A DNA stretch of 35,410 nucleotides. Origin: Lentisphaeria bacterium (GTDB lineage Bacteria; Verrucomicrobiota; Lentisphaeria; Victivallales; UBA1829). A program made the translations under genes and the position numbers. Shown in pieces: positions 24,575 to 32,863 of the stretch. The notes below the pieces were generated by a model. The model made no database searches. It saw only the letters and a program-made list of their open reading frames with translations, and had not been told where the DNA came from. Numbering within the stretch: the stretch's first letter is position 1; every line of letters starts with the position of its first letter. Location of the stretch: NCBI GenBank assembly GCA_017503375.1, contig JAFVTF010000043.1, positions 1-35,410 of the forward strand, written 5' to 3'.

Positions 24575-24975
24575 AAACTGTTTTCAACGTTTTGGAATAT
24601 GGTGCATCCGGTGACGGCTGCACCATGAACACCGCTGCGATTGCAAAAGCTGTTGCAGCTGTAAAGGCCGCAGGCGGTGGAGAATTGTATTTTCCCGCCG
24701 GAACGTATCTTTCCGGAACGATCTCTGTTGTCGATAATTTAACGATTCATCTTGCACCAGGGACAACTCTGCTGGCCTCCGGAGATTTTTCTGATTATGT
24801 GATAGCGCGTCCGGGACAATACCAGTCCTGTGAATTCATTTCCTCCTGTGATGTTGAAAATTTTACCATTTACGGGGCGTTTTGTGTTAAGCGAACAGAG
24901 CCCCGGATAAATACCCTATACAGAAGAATTTTTCAGGTTTTTTTATTATCCGGTTTGACAAACGTTTGTTATTGA
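24571..24975 (+). pseudogene. Truncated GH28 (polygalacturonase-like) gene
   Basis: The first ~102 residues are a clean pectate-lyase-like/GH28 start: FNVLEYGASGDGCTMNTAAI, then GGGELYFPAGTYLSGTI, LHLAPGTTLLAS-like text and DVENFTIYG. After 24875 the frame enters the duplicated promoter block and reads 32 unrelated residues before a stop. GH28 enzymes normally have 400 or more residues with catalytic Asp pairs in the missing part, so this product should be inactive. The ATG overlaps the stop of the giant hydrolase gene (ATGA), showing that it was a translationally coupled partner. The missing portion is not found downstream in the window. Confidence 0.85.
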
Positions 24976-25134
24976 TATATATTCTCTGGAAGAAAATAAA
25001 AAAATCACGTCAACATATTGAAGGAGTCCTTACAAAATGAAACAGAAATCGTTTACTTTGATTGAGCTGCTTGTGGTGATTGCGATCATTGCGATTCTCG
25101 CCGGGATGCTGCTGCCTGCATTGAACAATGCAAG
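24876..25134 (+). repeat. Duplicated promoter/leader/pilin-start block, copy B
   Basis: This is the second copy of 19615-19871. Its left edge lies inside the GH28 reading frame, after the codons for FTIYG. Upstream sequences of the two copies differ completely, so the left edge is a sharp recombination junction. Confidence 0.9.
24955..24983 (+). promoter_or_regulatory. Promoter with LacI-type operator, module B
   Basis: TTGACA (24955-24960) and TATATT (24978-24983) are 17 bp apart, with ACAAACGTTTGT at 24958-24969. Core elements are identical to copy A although flanks differ. Confidence 0.7.
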
Positions 25135-25825
25135 GGAAAGTGCCAGAACGACATCCTGTATGAATCAGAAAAAACAAATCGGACTTGCATTGAATATGTA
25201 TACGCAGGAAAATCAGGATTATTTTCCCGCTGTTTATGATTGGACTCCTACAGCAGTTCTGTCATGGATTCAGAGCTTGAGTTTTTATGCAGGTATTTTC
25301 AAAAACGTTCAGGATATGCAGAACAATTCACCCGGATATACCCCCGGGAATGCAACATGGGCAAAAAATATCAATCGCTATAAAATGTTTTTGTGTCCGA
25401 CTCAGCGAAAAACGATTATTGATGTTTCTTCCAGCTGGGGACCATTTTTTACAAATTATTGTTTGAATGGAGCTCTCTCTTATCGTACAACATACGGGAC
25501 TGGTGAGATTTATCAGAACCGTAAGGGAATGAAGATCAATATGCTGAAAAATGTCTCGCATACAGCTTACAGCTGGGATAACCGTATAGAGAAGATCAAT
25601 GGCTTGAATACGTATGTTGAAGCGACAACGATCAGTCAGGTTTCACTCTATTATCCTGTTGGTGGGGCAAATTATGTTGAATACCGTCACAACCAGAAAG
25701 CCAATACCCTTTTTGCTGATGGACATTGCCAGTCTTTACGGTATCGTGATGCCATGGATGTCGCTCATCAGACTTCTGCAGTCCAGCATCTTGATGGCAG
25801 AGGTTCAGACAAGTGGCTTTATTGA
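25037..25825 (+). CDS. Pseudopilin-like H-X9-DG protein, second copy
   Basis: This 262-residue protein shares an identical first ~32-residue prepilin signal with the protein at 19774 ([25 protein letters not shown]), then diverges. The H-X9-DG box is present (His218 to Asp228-Gly229, [12 protein letters not shown]). The globular part is rich in Tyr and Asn, as common in this group. GAAGGAG lies before the ATG. The stop is 29 bases before the start of the next giant secreted protein, repeating the module A order. Confidence 0.88.
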   Translation: MKQKSFTLIELLVVIAIIAILAGMLLPALNNARESARTTSCMNQKKQIGLALNMYTQENQDYFPAVYDWTPTAVLSWIQSLSFYAGIFKNVQDMQNNSPGYTPGNATWAKNINRYKMFLCPTQRKTIIDVSSSWGPFFTNYCLNGALSYRTTYGTGEIYQNRKGMKINMLKNVSHTAYSWDNRIEKINGLNTYVEATTISQVSLYYPVGGANYVEYRHNQKANTLFADGHCQSLRYRDAMDVAHQTSAVQHLDGRGSDKWLY

Positions 25826-25854
25826 ACTGAATATAAAAACATTTAGGTGAAAAC

Positions 25855-28800
25855 ATGAGATTATTGACTGTTGGTGCGATATTGACATCATTATTTGTCA
25901 GCGGTTTGACAGCTGCTGATAAACTGGTATTTTCCTGTGATTTTTCAAATGGATATAAACCGCAGGAATCTGTTCAGCCTTTACGAATTGATCCTGCCCG
26001 TGTGCAGATCGTTGATATTCCCGGTGGAAAAGCGTTGCGCATTGGAAAGAAAGAGGGAAAACGGGCGGGAAGAGTTAACTATCTTCTGACAAAAACAGTG
26101 AATGCGAAAACTCTTGTTAATAATATGCATCCATATCCTTTGCGGTTTGGCAAACTTCAGTTCCGGTTCCGTCCGGTGGGATGGACCTTGAAAGATTCCG
26201 GGTATAATATGCTTCTGCGTATGGAAGGTCCCAAGGGAAATCTTTTACACGTGATCTATCTCCGTCCGAAAGGGGTCCCCAGTATTCAGGTTGCTTATGG
26301 GCAGCAGAAAAATCCGAATATCGGAAAAGGGGAAATCCCTCTTATTTACCCCTATACCAAGCTGGATCCGAACAAAGAATGGCATGATGTGACTGTTAAA
26401 TGGAATCCGCAGACAATTGAATTGAATATTGATGGAAATACCGTTTCCATGTCAACAAAGACATTGGCATATCCTCAGTCAGATTTTTATGCGGAAAATA
26501 TGTATTTGGGATATGGTTTGTCCAATTTAAGCCTTGGGGAAACTGATATTACAGATTTGAAAATATGGGCAACTGAACCTGAAGAAGATACTTCTAAAAA
26601 AAAAAGCAGGTTCCCTGAACTGACAGTCAACCCCATGCCGGAGCCTGTTATTGATGGCGTGATTGCAGATTCTGAATGGAAAAATGTTTCCTCTTATACC
26701 GGCTTTCTCAAATTGCCGAAAAATAATCTCACAGAACATCAGCCGGTTGTAAAGATTGGGTATGACAAAAAAAATCTGTACATTGCATTTCAGAGCAATG
26801 GACATTCCCGTACACCTTTAATGAATCAGTCTGCCCGCGACAGCAGAGTATGGAAAGATGACTGCATTGAGCTTTATTTTGCGAAGGAAGGCGATAAAGG
26901 AAATTTTTACCAGATTGTATTGAATCATGCCGGAGCTGTATTTGACCAGTATTCTCAATCGGGAAAAAGTGCTGCAGAATGTTCATCATGGAATTGTGCC
27001 GGACTCAAAACGGCAACAAAAGTTTCCAATGGTGTTTGGTGTACAGAAACAGCTGTGCCTTTTGCAGCGTTGGGTATTCCTTCTCCGGAATATGGCAAAA
27101 CACTGCTGTTCAATATTGGCGAAGGTTTGATTGGAACTGGATATTTTTCTCTTGCATCTGTCAAGGTTAGATTTGCAGAATTTGAGAGGTTCGGTATTTT
27201 GAAATTCGGCAATGAAGATTCTCCGGTGATAGATTTTTCTGATGTGGGAGGGCTGTTTCGCGGAGAAGCGGAATTCCGCTGCGGAGTTTCCGGAAAATCC
27301 CCTGTTCAAATGGAAGTCAGTGCTAAACGCTACGACCAGACGGCTGATACAGAATTTGCTCTTTTCAGTGAATTGGTCCCTGTACAGAAAGTTCCTTCCA
27401 TCTGTTTCCGGGCAGATTCCGGGAAGTTGAAAAAAAATGGGATACTCTATACAAAACTGTTACAGCAGGGAAAAACAATCTATTCTTCCCGTTTCTTTTA
27501 TGAAGCTGCAATGACAGCAGAAATTGAGAATATCCGCAGAGAAGTTCGCAATGGAAAAAACTATTTTCGTATAACGACAGCTCAGATGAATGATGGAAAA
27601 AGTAAATTACACTTGACTCTTACCGGTTTGAACGGTGTCAAAAAGGCTGAAAATACTGTTGCAGTTACGGCTTCAAAACAAATTTCTTATCTTGATATCA
27701 GTAAAGTAGCTCCCGGAAAATATAAACTCGGAGGTGCTTTGCTTGATAAAAATGGCAAAGCTTATCAGAAATTTCCGGAAAGAGATGTGATTGTTTACGG
27801 GAAACAGACTCCGTGGAAAGGGTTTGTCAGGAAGAATATCAGAACAGATTATGTTCCTGCTCCATGGACACCTCTGAAAGTAAAGAAGTCCGGAGAGCAA
27901 ATACAGGTTTCCTGCTGGAATCGGGTATATACGTTTGGAAAAGGGTCTTTATTTGCCGAGCAGATTACAACGGCGGGAATTCCGCTTTTGAAAACCCCGG
28001 TAAAACTCTTCCTGAAACAAAATGGAAAAAAAATTGAAATTTCCGGTATTACACAGAAGATCATATCTTCCGGCGACCGGAATGTTGTGATTGAATCCAT
28101 CGGTTCAATAGCTGATGGAGGCAAGATCACAGTCCGTATTGAGATTGAGTATGATGGTTTTATCTGGAATCAGGTTACGGCAGATGTGAAAAAAGGAGCC
28201 AGTCTGGACCGTTTTTATCTGCAGGCAGATATTCCCAAACAATATTCCACACTGCTTAATTGCGGTTTCCGTGATTTGCAGAATACCGGCCGTACTCCGG
28301 AGTATTGGTCAAAATCATTGGAAGGAATTTCCGGTCCGTTCTGGGTTGGAATGGAAAAAGGCGGGTTGAGTTTTGGTATTGAATCTGCAGAAAACTGGTC
28401 CAATAAAACAATTACGACTCAGGCAGAAGTCATTCGCGGAAAGAACGAAACGAATATCCGTTTGAACTTTGTTGATGTTCCTGTAAAAGTAAAAAAGAAT
28501 CTCAGTTATGGATTTTATATCCATCCGACCCCTGTGCGTCCCCGTCCTCAAGGGTTCCGGAAATTGCGTGCGCAGGACTGGATCACCCATAATAAAACAG
28601 CCGTTGTCAGCAATACATTCTATCCCACGAACTTCTCCTGGTGGATCACCACCTTTTATTATCAGGGGCATCCGGATTGGGCTGTTGAAACGGAAGATAT
28701 CAAAAAAAACAGCCTGAGACTTCAGAAAGAATATACCAGAAACAAACATGCTTATCAATTCAGAACACTTGATAAAAAATTTGCCAGAAGTGCATGGTAT

Positions 28801-29847
28801 GCTGCTTATTCCAGCATTGGAAGAAATGCTCCGGAAGTTATCTGGAATGGTGATGATTGGTTTGCCGGGCCGCAGGAACGGCTTTATGGGAATACCCTCT
28901 ACGGATATGATATGGATATGATCGAAGTCTGTAAAACCGAAGATTACTGTGATTTCTATCTCTGGCGGTTCGATCAGACGAAAAAAGGAAAACAGGTTGT
29001 CGATGGTTTGTATTTTGATTTGTGGGGTGCTTCTTCCTGCAACAGGAAAGATCATAATCACGGTTATGTAACAGCAGATGGAATCAGACGTCCTGTTCAT
29101 CCTATCCGTGAACACAGAAAATGGCTTGAATTGATTTATCTTTATTGTAAAGAATCTGCAGATAATGCACCGATCGTATGTCATGTCTCCGGAGCAACTG
29201 CACATATTTCCGGATACAGTTATGCTGATTATCTGCTGGATGGAGAACTCTGGTTTGACCAGCTTGCGAAAGACAGATCATACAAATCCATGCCTTTGGA
29301 TATGGCAAGGGCAGAGATCCTGACTCACATCTGGGGCCCCGGTGTCATTTGGCTTTCAGAACTTCACCGGGCCAAAGGTTATGTTCCTGCAAGTCTGCAG
29401 AAAACATGGGCATTGGAACCATGGGCAATGCGGCATTTTTCCGCTATTCTTCTTCTGCATGACAGTATTCCGGACAGAACTTCTCTTTTTGAAACGGCCC
29501 GGCATATCTGGTATGCTCTTGACAGATTTCATCTTGAGGATCAGGATATCTTTCTGCCTTATTGGGAATCCTGCGGCATTTCCGGTGATAACGATGGAAA
29601 AAACAGTGCGGTTACAGCATATCTCAAGAAAAAAGAAAACCGCATGATGCTTGTTGTGTTCAACAATCGGGATCAAAAGGTAAATTCAAAAATCAAACTT
29701 GATGTCAGAAAGATTTTCGGTTTTGATGGAAAAATCAAGGTCTCTGATCTTGAAACCGGGAAAATGCTTATTACCGGAAAAACAGAATTTTCTGTTCCTG
29801 TGGGGAAGCGCAATTTCAGACTTCTGCAGGTCCTTGCGGAAAAATGA
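25855..29847 (+). CDS. Giant secreted protein: LamG-like, CBM9-like and DUF6067/GH-like domains
   Basis: This 1330-residue protein begins with a signal peptide (VGAILTSLFVSGLTAA). Residues about 22-240 form a concanavalin-like sandwich (FSCDFSNGY, WHDVTVKWNPQTIELNIDG). About 255-450 are CBM9-like (PVIDGVIADSEW, RVWKDDCIELYF, TETAVPFAALG). A long linker of beta domains follows. The C-terminal half (about 660-1250) looks like the DUF6067 type of predicted glycoside hydrolase, with FWVGMEKGGLSFGIESAENW, GLYFDLWGASSC and GVIWLSELHRAKGY; a final beta domain closes the protein. Substrate and catalytic residues are unknown. AGGTGA precedes the ATG. It is co-transcribed with the pseudopilin and probably the DUF4434-like gene. 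Confidence 0.78.
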   Translation: MRLLTVGAILTSLFVSGLTAADKLVFSCDFSNGYKPQESVQPLRIDPARVQIVDIPGGKALRIGKKEGKRAGRVNYLLTKTVNAKTLVNNMHPYPLRFGKLQFRFRPVGWTLKDSGYNMLLRMEGPKGNLLHVIYLRPKGVPSIQVAYGQQKNPNIGKGEIPLIYPYTKLDPNKEWHDVTVKWNPQTIELNIDGNTVSMSTKTLAYPQSDFYAENMYLGYGLSNLSLGETDITDLKIWATEPEEDTSKKKSRFPELTVNPMPEPVIDGVIADSEWKNVSSYTGFLKLPKNNLTEHQPVVKIGYDKKNLYIAFQSNGHSRTPLMNQSARDSRVWKDDCIELYFAKEGDKGNFYQIVLNHAGAVFDQYSQSGKSAAECSSWNCAGLKTATKVSNGVWCTETAVPFAALGIPSPEYGKTLLFNIGEGLIGTGYFSLASVKVRFAEFERFGILKFGNEDSPVIDFSDVGGLFRGEAEFRCGVSGKSPVQMEVSAKRYDQTADTEFALFSELVPVQKVPSICFRADSGKLKKNGILYTKLLQQGKTIYSSRFFYEAAMTAEIENIRREVRNGKNYFRITTAQMNDGKSKLHLTLTGLNGVKKAENTVAVTASKQISYLDISKVAPGKYKLGGALLDKNGKAYQKFPERDVIVYGKQTPWKGFVRKNIRTDYVPAPWTPLKVKKSGEQIQVSCWNRVYTFGKGSLFAEQITTAGIPLLKTPVKLFLKQNGKKIEISGITQKIISSGDRNVVIESIGSIADGGKITVRIEIEYDGFIWNQVTADVKKGASLDRFYLQADIPKQYSTLLNCGFRDLQNTGRTPEYWSKSLEGISGPFWVGMEKGGLSFGIESAENWSNKTITTQAEVIRGKNETNIRLNFVDVPVKVKKNLSYGFYIHPTPVRPRPQGFRKLRAQDWITHNKTAVVSNTFYPTNFSWWITTFYYQGHPDWAVETEDIKKNSLRLQKEYTRNKHAYQFRTLDKKFARSAWYAAYSSIGRNAPEVIWNGDDWFAGPQERLYGNTLYGYDMDMIEVCKTEDYCDFYLWRFDQTKKGKQVVDGLYFDLWGASSCNRKDHNHGYVTADGIRRPVHPIREHRKWLELIYLYCKESADNAPIVCHVSGATAHISGYSYADYLLDGELWFDQLAKDRSYKSMPLDMARAEILTHIWGPGVIWLSELHRAKGYVPASLQKTWALEPWAMRHFSAILLLHDSIPDRTSLFETARHIWYALDRFHLEDQDIFLPYWESCGISGDNDGKNSAVTAYLKKKENRMMLVVFNNRDQKVNSKIKLDVRKIFGFDGKIKVSDLETGKMLITGKTEFSVPVGKRNFRLLQVLAEK

Positions 29848-29883
29848 GAATCTTTCAACTGTAAATTTAACTGAGGAAAGCAG

Positions 29884-30906
29884 ATGTCAAATAATATTGT
29901 GATCGGAAATTATGCGGGGTTCAATATCTTTGAACCGGCTCCGGAAATCATTCCGGAAAGTCTGAAGATCGTGACAGAAAAAAATGCTGTCAATCAGAAT
30001 TTTCTGTCAGAGATGTCCCCGGATGAAAAAATGAAACCGGGAAAATCCATTACCGGCTCTTTTATCTATGCTCATGCTCCGGATTATGTCGGAAATTATA
30101 CCCTGAACTGGGGCGTGCCGGAATGGAAAAAGGCGTTTGAAAAACTCCGGAAAAAACAAGTCGATACTGTTATCCTTCAGGCATCTGTCTGGAATGAATT
30201 GAACGAAGTTTATTACTCAAGTAAAACATTTTCCTCCTTCAACGGATGGAATGTTGTGGAACCAATGCTTCATGCCGCGAAAGAAGCGGGAATGACCGTT
30301 TTTCTCGGCGGTTACGGTTCCATTTCCGGATGGAATATGAATCTGAATGATAAAGATGTATTGCTGGAAATCGAGCGGCAGACAACCTGTCTTTCCGAAC
30401 TGCTCCGTTACAGAGAACTTTTCGATGGGGTTTATTATTCCCCGGAAACTGCGTTTCGCGGAGTCCGTGATCTTCAGCGGGAACAGCGGCTGCATTGGAT
30501 TTATCAGACCTATTTCAGCAAGATCAAAGAAATGGCGCCGGAAAAGAAAATCCTGATGTCACCCGCAAGCAAATGGATTCCCGGAAAAGAAGAGGATTTC
30601 ATTGCTTCATGGCTCGCATTGTTCGATGATGTCCCGCTGGATATTCTTGCACCGCAGGATTCTATCGGCTGTTCCGGCTGTACTCTTGATGTCATGCCGC
30701 AGATGTGGAAATTGTGGCGGACAGTCACAGATCGCGCCGGGATAACTCTCTGGGCAAATATTGAGCTGTTTGAACGGATGGAGTTCGGCGGACCTGAACC
30801 ATTTAAAACAGCGTCAGCGGATCGGATCCGGCAGCAGTGCAGAGCCGTTGCGCCCTTTGTGGAAAAATGTATCTGCTGGGAAGCGTTGTATTTTGATTTG
30901 CCATAA
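29884..30906 (+). CDS. DUF4434-like TIM-barrel glycosidase
   Basis: This 340-residue protein has no signal peptide. It follows the DUF4434 pattern: KSITGSF at the first strand, WKKAFEKLRKKQVDTVILQAS, MTVFLGGYGS, FDGVYYSPETAF (candidate acidic site), KKILMSPASKW, PLDILAPQDSIG and GITLWANIELFE (second candidate Glu). Related domains are glycoside-hydrolase-like but poorly characterised. A GAGGAAAG site precedes the ATG, and it lies 36 bases after the giant protein gene, so it closes module B. It is probably cytoplasmic, acting on imported fragments. Confidence 0.75.
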   Translation: MSNNIVIGNYAGFNIFEPAPEIIPESLKIVTEKNAVNQNFLSEMSPDEKMKPGKSITGSFIYAHAPDYVGNYTLNWGVPEWKKAFEKLRKKQVDTVILQASVWNELNEVYYSSKTFSSFNGWNVVEPMLHAAKEAGMTVFLGGYGSISGWNMNLNDKDVLLEIERQTTCLSELLRYRELFDGVYYSPETAFRGVRDLQREQRLHWIYQTYFSKIKEMAPEKKILMSPASKWIPGKEEDFIASWLALFDDVPLDILAPQDSIGCSGCTLDVMPQMWKLWRTVTDRAGITLWANIELFERMEFGGPEPFKTASADRIRQQCRAVAPFVEKCICWEALYFDLP

Positions 30907-30909
30907 ATC

Positions 30910-30937
30910 TTGACAAATGGAAAATCAGCAGTATATT
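30910..30937 (+). promoter_or_regulatory. Promoter for the LacI-type regulator
   Basis: TTGACA and TATATT are 16 bp apart, just after the DUF4434-like stop. The spacer begins AATGG and lacks the palindrome of the module promoters, so strong self-repression through the same site is not evident. Confidence 0.6.
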
Positions 30938-30983
30938 ACCTTCTGATTTTATTGTTTCGGGAATAAAAATACTGAGGTTTTCC

Positions 30984-32015
30984 ATGACAAAATTGACAGA
31001 TATCGCAAAGAAACTGAATCTTGATGTATCCGTGATTTCCCGCGCCCTCAGTCAATCCCCCGAAAATCAGCGGAGAGTCAGCCCGAAAACCAGGGAACTG
31101 ATTCAGGAAACTGCTAAAAAAATGAATTATATTCCGGATCGTTCCGCTGCATTTCTGCGTCAGAAAAAAGCTCCGACGATCCTCTGTTATCTTCCCGGTT
31201 ATACGGACCGTCTGGTGGGAAATCTTGTCATGGGAATTTCCGAAGAAGCAACCCGGCAGAAGTTTCCTGTGAATTTTTTCTTTGGAAATGAAACGGCTGA
31301 TTTTGAATTTTTCTGTGATGCTTTGAAAAAAATCAAACATTCCGGTGTAATTACCTATCCTCCGCTGAAAATGTCTGAAGAAGCCCGGGAGGAACTGTTG
31401 AATTATCATCGGAACGGCGGACATATTCTGATTCTGAACGCCTGTTCCAATGGCGGGATCCGTGATGAACGTTTTGCCGGAATTCCGCAGCTGCAAATCA
31501 ATGATGTCTATGGCGGAACCCTTGCGGCAAAACATTTTCTCAGTCATGGTGTGGAAATTTTTTTCCGGGAACAGATGCTTGCAAACTATGAGTCCCGGAA
31601 CCGGGGATATGAGGAAGAGTTGAAAAAAAACGGATTTTATCCGGAAGATTTTACCCTTGCAGCTTTTGAATCTGCTGTAAAATCCGGAAAGAAAACAGGA
31701 ATCTTTGCTTTTACAGATGCCGTAGCCATGAATCTCATGTTTCTGCTTGGTGAACGGGGCTGGAAAGCCGGAAAAGATTATTTCCTGATCGGTCACGATA
31801 ATCAGTTTTTGACCGCCCGGATGTCTGTTTCACTGAGTACAGTTCACCAGCCGACACGGGAGGAAGGGATTCTGGCTGTACAGAAAGTGATCCGTCTTAC
31901 GGAAGGGAATACTGTTGAAGATGAACTCTTGAATCCGTGGCTTGTGATCCGTGAATCTTCCGGCGGGAAACGCCCCGATCTGGAAAAGCCGCAGCTGGAT
32001 GAGATTCTTTATTAA
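30984..32015 (+). CDS. LacI-family transcriptional regulator
   Basis: This 343-residue protein has an N-terminal LacI helix-turn-helix (LTDIAKKLNLDVSVISRALS, then VSPKTRELIQETAKKMNYIP and the hinge helix SAAFLRQKK). A periplasmic-binding-protein-like sensor domain follows (FAFTDAVAMNLMFLLGERG, YFLIGHDNQFL, VHQPTREEG). It probably binds a sugar ligand and represses the palindrome-bearing promoters at 19693, 24955 and 32804; that link is inferred from position and operator type. GAGG precedes the ATG, and a hairpin terminator follows. Confidence 0.9.
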   Translation: MTKLTDIAKKLNLDVSVISRALSQSPENQRRVSPKTRELIQETAKKMNYIPDRSAAFLRQKKAPTILCYLPGYTDRLVGNLVMGISEEATRQKFPVNFFFGNETADFEFFCDALKKIKHSGVITYPPLKMSEEAREELLNYHRNGGHILILNACSNGGIRDERFAGIPQLQINDVYGGTLAAKHFLSHGVEIFFREQMLANYESRNRGYEEELKKNGFYPEDFTLAAFESAVKSGKKTGIFAFTDAVAMNLMFLLGERGWKAGKDYFLIGHDNQFLTARMSVSLSTVHQPTREEGILAVQKVIRLTEGNTVEDELLNPWLVIRESSGGKRPDLEKPQLDEILY

Positions 32016-32017
32016 CA

Positions 32018-32069
32018 GGCTCTCCCGATAAAAGTTTACCAACCTGTATCGGGAACAGAGCCGTAAAAA
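32018..32069 (+). terminator. Terminator after the LacI gene, containing the GAACAGAGCC repeat
   Basis: GGCTCT-CCCGATA pairs with TATCGGG-AGAGCC, with a 3-nt AAC bulge on the right side and a 16-nt loop. The right arm is a member of the GGGAACAGAGCC repeat family also found at 369-389 and, inverted, at 147-170. An A-run rather than a T-run follows, so termination on this strand may be weak. Confidence 0.4.
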
Positions 32070-32092
32070 AGGGGATGTTTTGCAACAGCCCC
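32065..32092 (-). terminator. Terminator for the Ig-like secreted protein gene
   Basis: On the minus strand GGGGCTGTT pairs with AACATCCCC (one mismatch, 4-nt loop), followed by a run of six T. Confidence 0.75.
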
Positions 32093-32114
32093 ATGATATT
32101 CCGATTTATTTTAT

Positions 32115-32669
32115 TTACGGAATCCTGTATGGTTTCGGAACCGGACGCAGGGTATTCTGCATCGGAGTGAGCATACCGGCATCCTGTTCAAAGGTTATCG
32201 GACCGGGAATTTGCATCATATCTCCGGGAATATAGCCGCGGATATTGAACTCCGGACTGCTGCGGTATCCGGGCATTTCAATGTAATAAGTTCCTGCATT
32301 GTCGAACCCGGAAAAATTCAGGGCATACATTCTGACTCCGGGATAAAAGAATCCGATCGGTACCATAACATTTGTGGGATCGCGCATCCAGACCGGTCTT
32401 CCTGTATAAACAATTTTCCCATTGACATCGGAAAGATGGAAAACGGGCGGTATCTGATAATGGGGCAACCCTGTCCAGTATGCCATTTTTACTGGCTGAT
32501 TCCGCCAGTAACCGTATCGGCTTACATAGATTCTGCCCGGGACTGCCGCATTTGGATTACCCCAGGAGACCGGATCATTTGCCGGATTGAATGATTGTAT
32601 TGTTTGAGCGGAAACGGTTACGGATGCTGTAATCAGCAGCCCTGCCAAAAGTGAATAGAGCTTACCCAT
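32115..32669 (-). CDS. Secreted orphan Ig-like protein resembling the GH9 cellulase N-terminal domain
   Basis: This 184-residue protein has a signal peptide (LYSLLAGLLITASVTVSA). The body resembles the CelD_N-type Ig-like domain that precedes GH9 catalytic domains: IYVSRYGYWRNQPVKMAYW, VFHLSDVNGKIVYTGRP, YALNFSGFDNAGTYYIEMPG and SSPEFNI. No catalytic domain follows; the last ~40 residues are Pro- and Met-rich. A role in glycan contact or as an accessory subunit is inference. AGGGGG precedes the ATG, and a good terminator follows. It is the only minus-strand gene in the island. Confidence 0.75.
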   Translation of the reverse strand: MGKLYSLLAGLLITASVTVSAQTIQSFNPANDPVSWGNPNAAVPGRIYVSRYGYWRNQPVKMAYWTGLPHYQIPPVFHLSDVNGKIVYTGRPVWMRDPTNVMVPIGFFYPGVRMYALNFSGFDNAGTYYIEMPGYRSSPEFNIRGYIPGDMMQIPGPITFEQDAGMLTPMQNTLRPVPKPYRIP

Positions 32670-32803
32670 TAAAAAATCCCCCTGTTTATTTTTTTTAATT
32701 GGTTTGTCTTCAGTTGATAAGACAGCCGCCGGAAAGAAAAGTTCATTCAGATTAATTCAGAAAAAAATTGCTCCAAAAAAATTATTTTTTTTTGTTTCTA
32801 TAT

Positions 32804-32832
32804 TTGACAAACGATTGGCATCGGTGTATATT
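32804..32832 (+). promoter_or_regulatory. Promoter with operator-like element for the epimerase/mannanase pair
   Basis: TTGACA (32804-32809) and TATATT (32827-32832) are 17 bp apart, with TTTGACAAACGATTG in the same position as in the module promoters. The palindrome ACAAACGATTGG is imperfect (one central mismatch pair). Confidence 0.65.
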
Positions 32833-32863
32833 TACCGAGATATTATAAAAGGAAACTGTCTGA

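Noticed and set aside
28315..29205. 296-codon minus-strand frame inside the giant DUF6067-like gene
   Set aside because: No ribosome site or motif, and the plus-strand protein is continuous with recognisable domains.
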